Source of the DNA: Ephydatia muelleri | Lineage: Eukaryota > Porifera > Demospongiae > Spongillida > Spongillidae | DNA length: 64,000 bases | Direction of reading: 5' to 3' | NCBI GenBank assembly: GCA_013339895.1 | Contig: JABACO010000004.1 | Coordinates: 4,170,392-4,234,391 of the forward strand | In this document: piece after piece, positions 1-12,210 of the stretch | Layout: every line of letters starts with the position of its first letter | Position numbering within the stretch: the first letter of the stretch is position 1 | Made by a program: the position numbers and the translations under genes | The notes under the pieces: model-generated | What the model was told of the DNA's origin: nothing | The model's database searches: none | Seen by the model: the letters and a program-made list of their open reading frames with translations, nothing else

Positions 1-110
1 CGGATAACGTTCTACGGTAAGGATCTGTCCAAGTAAAACTCATTAACTTGCCCATCATGCGTGCATGGTGGCATAATTGTACGCTTAACGTCCCTTATTT
101 CAGTCAAGCA

Positions 111-551
111 ATGAAGATAGCAATAATATTTGGAATTGTATCAAGCCTCTGCCTAGTAAATGCAAGTGGTAAGTCACCATATGTCGGTACAATGTACGGA
201 GCCCGTGTGGACATAATTACGTGCCCGAATATGCCTTGATAGTATGTGTTGTGGTCTATCGTAGTTTCGGTCCAGACACCCAGTTCACCACAGCAGTGGA
301 AGAATTATATCACACTTGCTTGCGTGCGTGCGTGCGCGGTAGTGTGCGTTTTTTTTTTTTTTTTTAAACCAGTGCCTTCTCCTACCGGCAGGATGTCCGC
401 ATCCGGTGCAGATCCGGTGCAGTGCCTGATCGCACCATGTACCTTCGCCCACTGTGACAACTACCCCACCGCAGTCTGCGTGGATGACTATTGCGGAGGG
501 TGCAACGCAAGGTTCTTCGTTGGAAAGATCGAAGTTACGAGTTTGTGCTGA
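111..551 (+). pseudogene. Small secreted Cys-rich protein, copy 1 (frameshifted)
   Basis: Exon 1 (111-168) encodes a 19-residue hydrophobic signal peptide that starts MKIAIIF and ends before a GTAAGT donor. Exon 2 starts at 392 after a CTACCGGCAG acceptor and corresponds to the cysteine-rich mature region of the other copies, with the stop at 549-551. At the start of exon 2 an 11-bp piece (GATCCGGTGCA) follows a similar GCATCCGGTGCA, which leaves two extra bases relative to copy 5. The spliced frame therefore terminates after a few residues. The downstream exon is otherwise intact and readable only in the shifted frame. The intron contains a poly-T tract. I read this as a recently inactivated paralogue, unless the indel is an assembly error. 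Confidence 0.7.
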
Positions 552-1570
552 CCAGGTAGGCCAATCAAATCAAATGAGTGCTAATCAAAGCAAATGCCCG
601 ACACGCGCATGTAACTACAGGTGTGTTGTGCAATATTTTTTGTAGTAATTTATAGAAAATTGGTGCATGCAATTCTGCGCAAAAAGTCCTGTTGAATAAG
701 GTGTGATTTCTCAATATAGTGTCATTTTATTGCATCTGTTAGTAATTCTCCCTACCATGATCCACTGCAGTGCACGTAATCCACTCGCAACCCTATACAT
801 GTATGTCTTTAGTCTGGTCTCGTTTCCAGACTCATATCAGTCTGGGAACGAGACTAATCTCAATCCTCAACGTCGCGTTGGTTGGACAGGTGTGCCTACC
901 GGTTGATGCTGGACCAAATAGTTACAGCAGCCAACCCAAAAGTGCAGGTACACTCGATATTATAAATAGCAAAATGGAAGCAATAACAAAAAAGTGAGCA
1001 ATAAAAAAAGTGCTTCACAGCCGACTGCAAGACTTACAGGATCACGTGCGCGCTACATGATATTACTGATAGTTGCCATTGATAAGAAGTGTTTGGAATC
1101 ACTCTGTGGGGATATCTCGGGACAGAACGCGGCAAATAGATACAACAAGCTAGAGAGTATCACGATCGAGAAATCACAGCGTATATCATAAACGAAAGAC
1201 ACTATTGTATTACTATAGGTGAAATTATGTTCAAAGCGCAGCAGTGGCGCCATTTTAATAATAGCCAGGGGCGCCCCCCTTTAGTTTGACCCACGGAGTA
1301 ATAATATACTATACAACTATATTTAATAACCTGACGTCAGTGGGTATGGTCGTTTGATCTACATTGTAGCTGTTAGCAGTTGGCCGTTGTGCATGTACGC
1401 ATATACATATGTTTTGGAGGTACAACTAAAGGAGGCGAGTGTAAGTGATCCTCATATAAAATTAGGTGGTTCAAGAATATCCTGTCTTGAGCAACGTTGA
1501 GTCCTTTTAAAATATTCCGTATACTAACGTCGTAATTTGGCACGTCGAAAAAAAAACTATTTAATTCATC

Positions 1571-1732
1571 CACAGGGAAAAAAAGCGTCGAATCATTTAG
1601 AAATCATTGCGTGATTGAACAGAAAATCACACGAAAATCAATAGAAGCATGTGATTTTTGTGTGATTTTGTGTGATTTTCTGTTCAATCACGCAATGATT
1701 TCTAAATGATTCGACGCTTTTTTTCCTCTGTG
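1571..1732. mobile_element. 162-bp hairpin MITE with 3-bp target duplication (ATC)
   Basis: The element is almost entirely one inverted repeat. It starts CACAGGGAAAAAAAGCGTCG and ends with the near-exact complement. ATC flanks it on both sides (1,568-1,570 and 1,733-1,735). The equivalent site in the inverted arm (near 12,950) is empty and has a single ATC, so this is a real insertion made after the duplication, or polymorphic between copies. A related element lies at 21,246-21,405. The superfamily is not clear: CACAGG ends with 3-bp duplications could suit CACTA-like or Harbinger-like elements. Confidence 0.85.
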
Positions 1733-1739
1733 ATCCTTG

Positions 1740-2490
1740 GTCTAGCGAGAGAACTATACGGTTTTAATCTTATTGAGAATAGGTGCAATTCAGGGTTACT
1801 TCCTGCAGTGGATTTTCGAATGGATTCACAAAACAAGCACTCTATAAATGGAAAATACAGCGCACACGATACATGTATACATGTGCGCTACTGACCTACA
1901 CACGCTACTTACACGTAACGAAGTATGCTTGTCCGTTTACTCTATGTGTGTATGTATGTTATTTGAATCAGTGCATTCTTGCATATCTGTTTATTAGTCC
2001 TTACCATTTATTTCTTCTCTCTTCACATCACACAAAAGCCTTAGCTTGAATGACTCACAATCGGTCTGCGAATGAACAATTTGAACGATGTATATATTTC
2101 TAGGAGTATTACTCGAGTCATTCTTTGCATGTATATGCTCTGAAATGAAACTTATATCAATCACTGACAATATAAAAACAGGCAGTTATAATACAGACAA
2201 ATCTTCAGTGCATATGATTATGCATGCGGGGGTGAAAAGAGTTCAGAAGTAGTGAGTGATGCATGCAATAAAGAATTATACCAGTGCAAATTATGCGCCC
2301 CTCGCTCGATGTCTTTCTCGTCAGACTTGGGTCACCGCATAGCGAACACCACCGGTGAAAGAAGCTCTCTGACATACCTCATGCAAACATTTTCAGTTGC
2401 CATTCAGAGAGGCAATGCTGCATCTATTTTGGGAACTTTGCCCTCTTGTTTGAATGACGTTTAATGAATGTTATGTATGTTTTTGTTGTT
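1740..2490 (+). other. Arm sequence with an unrecognised conserved reading frame
   Basis: This part of the repeated unit has no recognised gene. A 70-codon open frame (2,252-2,464) with a CxxC pair near its start, ending SCLNDV, is kept almost unchanged in the inverted copy at 12,237-12,455. The arms are so similar overall that this is weak evidence of coding. It could be a terminal exon. The third copy of the unit breaks off inside this frame at about 23,861. Confidence 0.35.
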
Positions 2491-2497
2491 TATAATA

Positions 2498-3309
2498 TAA
2501 ATAATATGTTTATTGATCATCAATATAATAAAATAAATTAATAAATTAGCTAGGTCTTCAGTTCATTGACGTCTTTTGTCTTAATTTAATTTCGTGTATG
2601 AAATTGTAATTTAAAAATAAAAAAAGAAACCTCGTCTTCTGTCTCCTCCTCTATATCTCTTGTTCCCCAGCACCGCATTCACAGCACCGTCTCTACCCTC
2701 GTCAACATGTCCTCCACTGCCGCCAACACCTCCTACTTCACGGTCGCCAACGACTTCACCTCCTCACGGCCGTCATCATCTCCACTACCACGAGCCCCTC
2801 CACCGCTGCCGGCTTCATGAGCTCCTCCTCCATCACTGCTTTCACTACCACCATCACGAGCTCCTCATCCATGGGCTCTCACGTCGTTTTCAGATAGTCC
2901 ATGGGTGACCGAAGTTATATGTGCCATGGATGAGGAGCTCGTGATGGTGGAAGTGACAGCAGTGATGGAGGAGGAGCTCATGAAGCCGGCTGCGATGGAG
3001 GGGCTCGTGGTGGTGGAGATGATGACGGCCGTGAGGAGGTGAAGGCAGCGTTGGCGACCGTGAAGTAGGAGGTGTTGGCGGCAGTGGAGGACATGTTGAC
3101 GAGGGTAGAGACGGTGCTGTGAATGCGGTGCTGGAAGACGTGGAGGTGGGCGAGGTCGAAGAGGAGGAACAAGAGTTAGAGGAGGAGACAGAAGACGAGG
3201 TTGCTTTTTTTATTTACAATTTCATGACAAAAGACGTCAATGAACTGAAGACCTAGCTAATTTATTTATTTATTTATTATATTGATGATCAATTAATCAT
3301 ATTATTTAT
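2498..3309. repeat. 0.8-kb palindrome (foldback) inside the arm
   Basis: Two arms (about 2,498-2,874 and 2,924-3,309) are near-perfect reverse complements around a loop of about 50 bp. The inner part is GC-rich with repeated GAGGAGGAGCTC-like blocks. The outer part is AT-rich with ATTGATGATCAAT-like ends. The counterpart in the other P1 arm is at about 11,392-12,210. Serine/proline-rich and histidine-rich open frames on both strands follow from the composition and are not convincing genes. It may be a foldback transposon, but no target duplication was found. Confidence 0.8.
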
Positions 3310-3330
3310 GGAGGAGGAGCTCATGAAGCG

Positions 3331-3394
3331 TATATGTAAGTAATACCATGCATGCTCGGAGCATGCATGGCTTTAGGAATTATACTTACATATA
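3331..3394. repeat. 64-bp hairpin
   Basis: TATATGTAAGTAAT at the left is matched by the complement at the right, with a GCATGC-rich centre. The same hairpin is at 11,301-11,364 in the inverted arm. It abuts the 0.8-kb palindrome in both places. Confidence 0.7.
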
Positions 3395-3399
3395 GGCCT

Positions 3400-3760
3400 G
3401 ATTGTTAATTGCATGCGAGGGAAGATAAAAGGGCTGGACATGAGCTGTTTTTAAATGGAAGTGGTACTAATATTCAAGTGTGCTAGGAAAAGGCTGGACT
3501 TGAGGTTATTGAAGTGCTTCTTTGAAGTGGAAATTGTAGCAATTATAGTGTGTCAACCACTGATTCACAAAGCATGCAGTTTCTCTGACTCTATTGCTGA
3601 TTCACAATAAATGAATACGCATAATGCTTGAGACAAAGTACATTTACAAGTAGCCATGCCATGCAGCTACATGTAGATTGAGCACATGCAGTGAACGCTA
3701 CTACAAAAGGTTCCAAGCTGCTCAGTGTTGCTGAAATTTGATTCACCATGCTTGACTGTT
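3400..3760. other. No gene seen
   Basis: AT-rich arm sequence with GCATGC-type short palindromes. I see no coding signal. It is mirrored at about 10,930-11,300. Confidence 0.6.
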
Positions 3761-3764
3761 CGTC

Positions 3765-4020
3765 ATACCTTTGGGTAGCTGTATTACCTCGTTGGTATTT
3801 TCGGATGCCCTTGCATTCCTCGTATCACACTCTTTTCGGCGCGAGAGTAGATTCAGGACTCTCCCAATACCGTTGCATTTTAGCAGCGCGTTTCTGTTCT
3901 GTCTCTACTTGATAGCTTTCGCGTTCAGCGGACCGTTTCTTTATGCTTGATAGGTTTACTTCGCGTTCAGCGGTCCTTTTCTTTTCTGGCTCATATTTGT
4001 CTTCTCGTTCGATTCAAACA
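3765..4020 (-). pseudogene. Decayed basic repeat-protein gene fragment
   Basis: Read on the minus strand, this resembles the C-terminal two thirds of exon 1 of the repeat-protein gene at 47,852-48,404: lysine/arginine-rich, with AER and RYW-type motifs. It also keeps the same CCCAAAG|GTATG exon end near 3,765. Stops and frame changes interrupt it. The inverted copy is at 10,665-10,915. The parent family looks transposon-associated (inference), so this is probably a dead element piece carried inside the palindrome arm. Confidence 0.6.
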
Positions 4021-4029
4021 ACAAACTAA

Positions 4030-5780
4030 ACGATCCAATCGTCAGGAGACTTGTTAGAAACGGGTTGCGTGTTTTTATTGTTATTCATAGTCGGGTCAAA
4101 TCCTACATGGGAAGTTTCTAGCGAAACTTCCCATATACATTTTAAAATGTAAGCACATGCAGGTACATGTACGTCAACCTTTATATGCGGTTGACTCTCT
4201 CCTGCATGCTGCGCGAAGCGGGGAAGCTTTCAGCAACTATACAACTATAAATGAACTGGAAATATGCACAATATTTATGCACGTATTGTAATTTTCATGG
4301 CATGGATTATGGATACAATCACATTTCATTCCGTTCAATTTATGATCAAGCTATAGCCTATACTACCACGCGCGCGTTAATGCATGTATAACTATCTATA
4401 TATAACCATAGTCGCATGCACAATGTTTCATTCGACCAGAACTGTTATCTGTGTGAAATAAATTTGGTATGCGCACAATAAATGTACTGCATGCCACCTT
4501 TTATTCTTCAATAGTGCAACTTTGCACGACATGGGTACCATCCTTTGTATTGGTTCGGATTTGGCGAGATTTCGGAGTACGGTGGATCACTAAAGTGCAC
4601 TTCCATATCATAAGACGTAACATAAAGCGATTATAACTAGAGTCCTTTCGTGTTAAGAGTAATACACATTTGGATATCATTACCAGACTCAGTGGTTACA
4701 GCATCCTCCGAAAAAATATTTAGGTCTAAACTCAAAAACGTAGACTTAATTGTCTCCATTTTGTAAGTGTTACCCATTTTAGGACCGGCAGTATATTAGT
4801 GCATATTCATTTATGCCATTACTTGCCATTGTGTGATATACGGGTTATGTAACAGACCAAAAGGGGCCCTCCGTCCCCATGCAAGTATAGCTTTCGACAC
4901 CACACACGCGATCGATCGAGAACCAAAATCATTTCATCAATTGCAACGTCAACGTCTGTATTGTTCTAATTGGTGAATGTTTGGTAAAAAATATACATGT
5001 ATAAAAACGCAACTGCACATAAAGCTATAGGCTGATAGGTGCATTCAGATTACGCGATTGCAGTTCACTATATATTGTACAGTTTACACTCAATATGACA
5101 GGCTAGAAGTTATTTAAAATTACAATTTGCAAGCTTTCATAGTTACCACAACAGAAATCATGCATTGGGATCTCAGAAACAAAAATAATGTAACTTTTAC
5201 AACTTTGGTGACCGCTCATTTCTCCATATATGTTTAGAGATAAACGCTGGCTCGACAATATACACTAAACTAATGCAGATAAGGAGCTAGTTTCTGCCAA
5301 CCAACGATGGATCCAGAATTTTTACAACGTTGGTGACAGTTCACAACGTTGGTGACAGCTCATTTCTCTGTAATGAACTAACTGAAATGGCTAACTTATC
5401 TAGTGAATGATTAACTGGAGTCGTACGTATTTATAGTTATTTGGATACACTCAATTCCGTATCAATGTAGTATTATTATATCTCCATATGATCCATGCAC
5501 ACATGAAACGTGCATTAATCTTGTAGATGTTCACAAAGTTGGCCAGGGCTCCGAAGGTGACGTGGCACCTCCGAGGCTGTGGCATTATACCAGACGTATA
5601 ATTCGTAAAGTCGGTGGCCTCGCATAACGTTCATGATCAGCATCTGGTGGCTGTCCGTGCGATTATTTACATCGTAAACACACATATAAGGCTTCTGGCG
5701 TTGGGGCTAGTGCGCATGAGCGGACGTGTCTCGATAGTGAGCTTAAATTACTAGCATTCTGGTCCCACGCCTATTCGAGC
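4030..5780. other. Non-coding arm sequence
   Basis: No convincing gene. There is a small hairpin CATGGGAAGTTTC/GAAACTTCCCATG near 4,107-4,135, a repeated phrase about an 'ACAACGTTGGTGACAG' motif near 5,315-5,360, and an upstream block (5,520-5,780) conserved before the Cys-rich gene copies. It is mirrored almost exactly at 8,880-10,640. Confidence 0.6.
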
Positions 5781-5893
5781 ATCGGATAACGTTCTACGGT
5801 AAGGATCTGTCCAAGTAAAACTCATTAACTTGCCCATCATGCGTGCATGGAGGCATACTTGTATGCTTTAACGTCCCTTATTTCAGTCAAGCA

Positions 5894-6320
5894 ATGAAGA
5901 TAGCAATAATATTTGGAATTGTATCAAGCCTCTGCCTAGTAAATGCAAGTGGTAAGTCACCATGCATATGTCGGTACAATGTACGGAGCCCGTGTGGACA
6001 TAATCGGGTGCGCGAATATGCCTTGAAAGTATGGGTTGTGGTCTACCGTAGTCTCGGTCCCAGACACCCAGTACCACAGCAGTGGAAGAATTATATCACA
6101 CTTGCGTGCGTGCGTGGTAGTGTGCGTTTTTTTTTTAAAGAGCGCTTTCTCCTACTGGCAGGATGTCCACCTGGACAGGATCCGGTGCAGTGCCTGATCG
6201 CACCATGTTCCGTCACTCACTGTGGCGAGTACCCCACCGCAGTCTGCGTGGACGACTATTGCGGAGGGTTGCAACGCAAGGTTCTTCGTTGGAAACATCG
6301 AAGTTACGCATTTGTGCTGA
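5894..6320 (+). pseudogene. Small secreted Cys-rich protein, copy 2 (frameshifted)
   Basis: Exon 1 (5,894-5,951) gives the same 19-residue signal peptide and GTAAGT donor as the other copies. Exon 2 starts at 6,162 after CTACTGGCAG. The frame is good through CVDDYCGG, then one extra T (GGAGGGTTGCAACG versus GGAGGGTGCAACG in the mirror copy) shifts it, so the last cysteines are lost and translation runs on with unrelated residues. The homologous stop is at 6,318-6,320. The N gap follows 80 bp downstream, so a consensus error is possible. Confidence 0.7.
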
Positions 6321-6400
6321 CCAGGCAGATCAAATTAGTGCTAATCAAAGCAAATGCGAATAATTCCATAACCTAGGTGCGTTGTTAACAATTTTTCAGT

Positions 6401-6500
6401 NNNNNNNNNNNNNNNNNNNNNNNNNNNNNNNNNNNNNNNNNNNNNNNNNNNNNNNNNNNNNNNNNNNNNNNNNNNNNNNNNNNNNNNNNNNNNNNNNNNN
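6401..6500. other. 100-N assembly gap
   Basis: Exactly 100 Ns, the usual placeholder for a gap of unknown size. It sits at the edge between the left palindrome arm and the spacer, so the join of the two arms rests on scaffolding rather than on continuous sequence. Confidence 0.99.
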
Positions 6501-8263
6501 AACCGGACGGGAACAATAGAAGGCGGCAGCATTCGCTCACGTGGTACATATTTATAGCGTGCCGTATACATAAATAGCAGCATACATATGATGTAACTAA
6601 ACAATGCAAGGCGCGCGTGACGTCAATGCAACTCCTCTATTACCAGGTGATGGACGATCCGTGGCAGATGCGAAATGCCAAATGTATATTTGATACGTAA
6701 AGCATTCATTTTTTGGGAAGTAAAATACGCATGCAATGCAAATTTTTTTCTAGCTAGGCATCAAATGGAACATGTAATGCCCGCATGCATAATCATGCAC
6801 TGAAGATTTGTCTGTATTACTGATGATTACGTAACAGTCACTTTTTTTTATTGATTGATATAAGTTCATAAACATACAAGAAAATGATACCAGTATTCAG
6901 TAATGCTCTTACAATTATATGCATTGTTCAAATTGTTAACTCTTTCATATTCAATGAGCAATTCCGGGGCTTTTGGGTGATGTGAAGAGAGAGAAAAAAA
7001 ATCAAAAAGAACATGCAGATGTGCAGAAATGCACTGGTTTAAATATAATGCATAATGTATAGTAAATGCACTTCATTATGAGCGCCGATATATATTTATA
7101 CTGAACTGCACTTATTCCGATTGGTGGGTCTATTACGCTGGACCAATAATGGGCATAATGAATAGTAAAGATCGACAGCAAGGCACGCGACCTGAATCAC
7201 ATAACTTTATAGGCCAATAGCTGTGATCGTTCATGGCCATCGCTCTTTATGACGGGTATAAAAATCAATCGAAAGTTAAGTACACCACGCGCGGCATTCC
7301 TTCTTCATGTATTCATGCACAGCTGCATGCCAACTTATCAAGTCGGATCATTTGTCACGCCAATAATTAATACATTGCGTAGTAAATTTTAAAGTGGATA
7401 AGGGAAGATTAGTGAGGTGGGGGGTGCATAGAGAAGGGCCATACAAGTTAATTTGTAGTGGTCTATACGGGAAAACGGGAATACTCTATATGGCAGTGGC
7501 CAAACTCATCCCCCCTTCACCGGGCATTATTTGGAATGGCACCTCTGTAATAACTGGTCCAAATAACTTCACCTATACAGGTTTTAGAGCGTCATCGTTT
7601 TTACATGTTTTCTTGATCATGATACTGTCAGGGATCAAGGTCCGCCCTGGCATGCATGAAAGGGTGCCAAACCTGGTGCAAGGACTTCGCAAATGAACTG
7701 ATGTACTGTATTCAGGCAATGAAGTGACGCCACCTGTTGCATAAAAGGAGTTTGTGTTCGTGAAGTCAAGTGTGTGCATTATAGGTATTTGGGTCCATAA
7801 TAGATACTCTGTTGTTGTATCTGTTGTGATCCGTGAAAATACAAGTGAAGACAAACAGGTAAAGCCTCCATCTTTGACATCCCTTTTCAGACGCTAAACC
7901 ACCTTGGCTATACATGATGGATTATATCCCACCCTTTTCAAGTCGAAATCATAATAATGCATAGCATACATGTCGATTCATGTAGTATTTAATGTCCCAT
8001 TTCCTATCCCTGTAACTGCCAATATGTTATTCATTCAGTTAGGTTATGTAGCAAAATAATTGATTTTTTCAGTTTCATTTCAACCTTTCCGGATTTCTCT
8101 CTTTTCGAAGCAGGAGATCTCTAGCGCGCTCGAATACATTCACTGATTCACGTTTCATTGTCTGCTCTCTGCAATATCTGTTAGTCGTAGACAGTTGAAT
8201 TACTGGCTTCAAATGTAGCTGCGAATGTGCAGGCACATGCAATCACGTCTCAATGCCATAAGA
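6501..8263. repeat. Spacer of palindrome P1 with an older, diverged unit copy
   Basis: About 6,770-7,330 is recognisably similar, in the same orientation, to 12,470-12,860, with matching phrases such as GCACTGAAGATTTGTCTGTATTA and TGATGTGAAGAGAGA, but far more diverged than the main arms. It is therefore an older copy of the unit. The remainder (7,390-7,860) has open frames of 94-101 codons on both strands that I do not recognise. Confidence 0.55.
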
Positions 8264-8341
8264 CTGAAAAATTGTTAACAACGCACCTAGGTTATGGAAT
8301 TATTCGCATTTGCTTTGATTAGCACTAATTGATCTGCCTGG

Positions 8342-8774
8342 TCACCGCACAAACTGCGTAACTTCGATGTTTCCAACGAAGAACCTTGCGTTGCACCCTC
8401 CGCAATAGTCGTCCACGCAGACTGCGCTAGGGTACTCGCCACAGTGAGTGACGGAACATGGTGCGATCAGGCACTGCACCGGATCCTGTCCAGGTGGACA
8501 TCCTGCCAGTAGGAGAAAGCACTCTTTAAAAAAAAACGCATGCACACTACCACGCACGCACGCAAGTGTGATATAATTCTTCCACTGCTGTGGTACTGGG
8601 TGTCTGGGACCGAGACTACGGTAGACCACAACCCATACTTTCAAGGCATATTCGCGCACCGTGATTATGTCCACACGGGCTCCGTACATTGTACCGACAT
8701 ATGCATGGTGACTTACCACTTGCATTTACTAGGCAGAGGCTTGATACAATTCCAAATATTATTGCTATCTTCAT
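8342..8774 (-). CDS. Small secreted Cys-rich protein, copy 3
   Basis: Two exons on the minus strand: exon 1 8,717-8,774 and exon 2 8,342-8,502, joined in phase 1, giving 72 residues. The protein has a hydrophobic signal peptide (about residues 1-19) followed by a short mature peptide with spaced cysteines in the pattern CPPG-QC-PC-HC-VC-YC-GGC. In copies 4 and 5 the protein ends VTSLC. Here the end is changed to VTQFVR, so the eighth cysteine is lost. The function is unknown. The YCGGCNA-F phrase resembles a motif I associate loosely with secreted invertebrate proteins. It mirrors copy 2 and has the same intron position. Confidence 0.65.
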
Positions 8775-10664
8775 TGCTTGACTGAAATAAGGGACATTAA
8801 AGCATACAAGTATGCCTCCATGCACGCATGATGGGCAAGTTAATGAGTTTACTTGGACAGATCCTTACCGTAGAACGTTATCCGATGCTCGAATAGGCGT
8901 GGGACCAGAATGCTAGTAATTTAAGCTCACTATCGAGACACGTCCGCTCATGCGCACTAGCCCCAACGCCAGAAGCCTTATATGTGTGTTTACGATGTAA
9001 ATAATCGCACGGACAGCCACCAGATGCTGATCATGAACGTTATGCGAGGCCACCGACTTTACGAATTATACGTCTGGTATAATGCCACAGCCTCGGAGGT
9101 GCCACGTCACCTTCGGAGCCCTGGCCAACTTTGTGAACATCTACAAGATTAATGCACGTTTCATGTGTGCATGGATCATATGGAGATATAATAATACTAC
9201 ATTGATACGGAATTGAGTGTATCCAAATAACTATAAATACGTACGACTCCAGTTAATCATTCACTAGATAAGTTAGCCATTTCAGTTAGTTCATTACAGA
9301 GAAATGAGCTGTCACCAACGTTGTGAACTGTCACCAACGTTGTAAAAATTCTGGATCCATCGTTGGTTGGCAGAAACTAGCTCCTTATCTGTATTAATTT
9401 AGTGTATATTGTCGAGCCAGCGTTTATATCTCTAAACATATATGGAGAAATGAGCGGTCACCAAAGTTGTAAAAGTTACATTATTTTTGTTTCTGAGATC
9501 CCAATGCATGATTTCTGTTGTGGTAACTATGAAAGCTTGCAAATTGTAATTTTAAATAACTTCTAGCCTGTCATATTGAGTGTAAACTGTACAATATATA
9601 GTGAACTGCAATCGCGTAATCTGAATGCACCTATCAGCCTATAGCTTTATGTGCAGTTGCGTTTTTATACATGTATATTTTTTACCAAACATTCACCAAT
9701 AAGAACAATACAGACGTTGACGTTGCAATTGATGAAATGATTTTGGTTCTCGATCGATCGCGTGTGTGGTGTCGAAAGCTATACTTGCATGGGGACGGAG
9801 GGCCCCTTTTGGTCTGTTACATAACCCGTATATCACACAATGGCAAGTAATGGCATAAATGAATATGCACTAATATACTGCCGGTCCTAAAATGGGTAAC
9901 ACTTACAAAATGGAGACAATTAAGTCTACGTTTTTGAGTTTAGACCTAAATATTTTTTCGGAGGATGCTGTAACCACTGAGTCTGGTAATGATATCCAAA
10001 TGTGTATTACTCTTAACACGAAAGGACTCTAGTTATAATCGCTTTATGTTACGTCTTATGATATGGAAGTGCGCTTTAGTGATCCACCGGTACTCCGAAA
10101 TCTCGCCAAATCCGAACCAATACAAAGGATGGTACCCATGTCGTGCAAAGTTGCACTATTGAAGAATAAAAGGTGGCATGCAGTACATTTATTGTGCGCA
10201 TACCATGCAAATTTATTTCACACAGATAACAGTTCTGGCCGAATGAAACATTGTGCATGCGACTATGGTTATATATAGATAGTTATACATGCATTAACGC
10301 GCGCGTGGTAGTATAGGCTATAGCTTGATCATAAATTGAACGGAATGAAATGTGATTGTATTCATAATCCATGCCATGAAAATTACAATACGTGCATAAA
10401 TATTGTGCATATTTCCAGTTCATTTATAGTTGTATAGTTGCTGAAAGCTTCCCCGCTTCGCGCAGCATGCAGGAGAGAGTCAACCGCATATAAAGGTTGA
10501 CGTACATGTACCTGCATGTGCTTACATTTTAAAATGTATATGGGAAGTTTCGCTAGAAACTTCCCATGTAGGATTTGACCCGACTATGAATAACAATAAA
10601 AACACGCAACCCGTTTCTAACAAGTCTCCTGACGATTGGATCGTTTAGTTTGTTGTTTGAATCG

Positions 10665-10915
10665 AACGAGAAGACAAATATGAGCCAGAAAAGAAAAGGA
10701 CCGCTGAACGCGAAGTAAACCTATCAAGCATAAAGAAACGGTCCGCTGAACGCGAAAGCTATCAAGTAGAGACAGAACAGAAACGCGCTGCTAAAATGCA
10801 ATGGTACTGGGAGAGTCCTGAATCTACTCTCGCGCCGAAAAGAGTGTGATACGAGGAATGCAAGGGCATCCGAAAATACCAACGAGGTAATACAGCTACC
10901 CAAAGGTATGACGAA
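10665..10915 (+). pseudogene. Decayed basic repeat-protein fragment (mirror copy)
   Basis: Reverse-complement counterpart of 3,765-4,020. It reads as lysine/arginine/glutamate-rich blocks (KKR-AERE, QKRAAKMQ) with in-frame stops and ends at the same AAAG|GTATG position as exon 1 of the gene at 47,852-48,404. Confidence 0.6.
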
Positions 10916-11300
10916 CAGTCAAGCATGGTGAATCAAATTTCAGCAACCCTGAGCGGCTTGGAACCTTTTGTAGTAGCGTTCACTGCATGTGCTCAATCTA
11001 CATGTAGCTGCATGGCATGGCTACTTGTACATGTATACTTTGTCTCAAGCATTATGCGTATTCATTTATTGTGAATCAGCAATAGAGTCAGAGAAACTGC
11101 ATGCTTTGTGAATCAGTGGTTGACACACTATAATTGCTACAATTTCCACTTCAAAGAAGCACACTTGAATATTAGTTCCACTTCAATAACCTCAAGTCCA
11201 GCCTTTTCCTAGCACACTTGAATATTAGTACCACTTCCATTTAAAAACAGCTCATGTCCAGCCCTTTTATCTTCCCTCGCATGCAATTAACAATCAGGCC

Positions 11301-11364
11301 TATATGTAAGTATAATTCCTAAAGCCATGCATGCTCCGAGCATGCACGGTATTACTTACATATA
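11301..11364. repeat. 64-bp hairpin (mirror copy)
   Basis: Reverse-complement copy of the hairpin at 3,331-3,394, with TATATGTAAGTAT-type ends and a GCATGC centre. Confidence 0.7.
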
Positions 11365-11391
11365 CGCTTCATGAGCTCCTCCTCCATAAAT

Positions 11392-12210
11392 AATATGATT
11401 AATTGATCATCAATATAAATAAATAAATTAGCTAAGTCTTCAGTTCATTGACGTCTTTTGTCTTAATCGTGTATGAAATTGTAAATAAAAAAAGAAACCT
11501 CGTCTTCTGTCTCCTCCTCTAACTCTTGTTCCTCCTCTTCGACCTCGCCCACCTCCACGTCTTCCAGCACCGCATTCACAGCACCGTCTCTACCCTCGTC
11601 AGCATGTCCTCCACTGCCGCCAACACCTCCTACTTCACGGTCGCCAACGCTGCCTTCACCTCCTCACGGCCGTCATCATCTCCACCACCACGAGCCCCTC
11701 CACCGCAGCCGGCTTCATGAGCTCCTCCTCCATCACTGCTGTCACTTCCACCATCACGAGCTCCTCATCCATGGCACATATAACTTCGGTCACCCATGGA
11801 CTATCTGAAAACGACGTGAGAGCCCATGGATGAGGAGCTCGTGATGGTGGTAGTGAAAGCAGTGATGGAGGAGGAGCTCATGAAGCCGGCAGCGGTGGAG
11901 GGGCTCGTGGTGGTGGAGATGATGACGGCCGTGAGGAGGTGAAGGCAGCGTTGGCGACCGTGAAGTAGGAGGTGTTGGCGGCAGTGGAGGACATGTTGAC
12001 GAGGGTAGAGACGGTGCTGTGAATGCGGTGCTGGGGAACAAGAGATAGAGGAAGAGACAGAAGACGAGGTTTCTTTTTTATTTATTTTTAAATTACAATT
12101 TCATACACGAAATTAAAATAAGACAAAAGACGTCAATGAACTGAAGACCTAGCTAATTTATTAATTTTTTTATTATATTGATGATCAATAAACATATTAT
12201 TTATATTATA
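11392..12210. repeat. 0.8-kb palindrome (mirror copy)
   Basis: Counterpart of the foldback at 2,498-3,309 with the same centre. Both copies are internally palindromic, so each P1 arm carries its own hairpin, and a long hairpin-within-hairpin structure is possible. Confidence 0.8.

Larger units (their letters stand above)
1..6400 (+). repeat. Left arm of large palindrome P1
   Basis: The sequence from the window start to the N gap is repeated in reverse complement at about 8,264-14,525. The window's first bases pair with those ending at 14,525, and the bases before the gap pair with those at 8,264. The match includes both Cys-rich gene copies, the 0.8-kb internal palindrome near 2,500-3,310 and the decayed repeat-protein gene near 3,765-4,020. 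Arms differ by scattered substitutions, small indels and one MITE present only here (1,571-1,732). The arm probably continues left of the window. Confidence 0.9.

Noticed and set aside
2660..3172. Serine/proline-rich secreted protein on either strand
   Set aside because: The region is a near-perfect palindrome with GAGGAGGAGCTC blocks. Frames on both strands mirror each other and lack splice or domain support.
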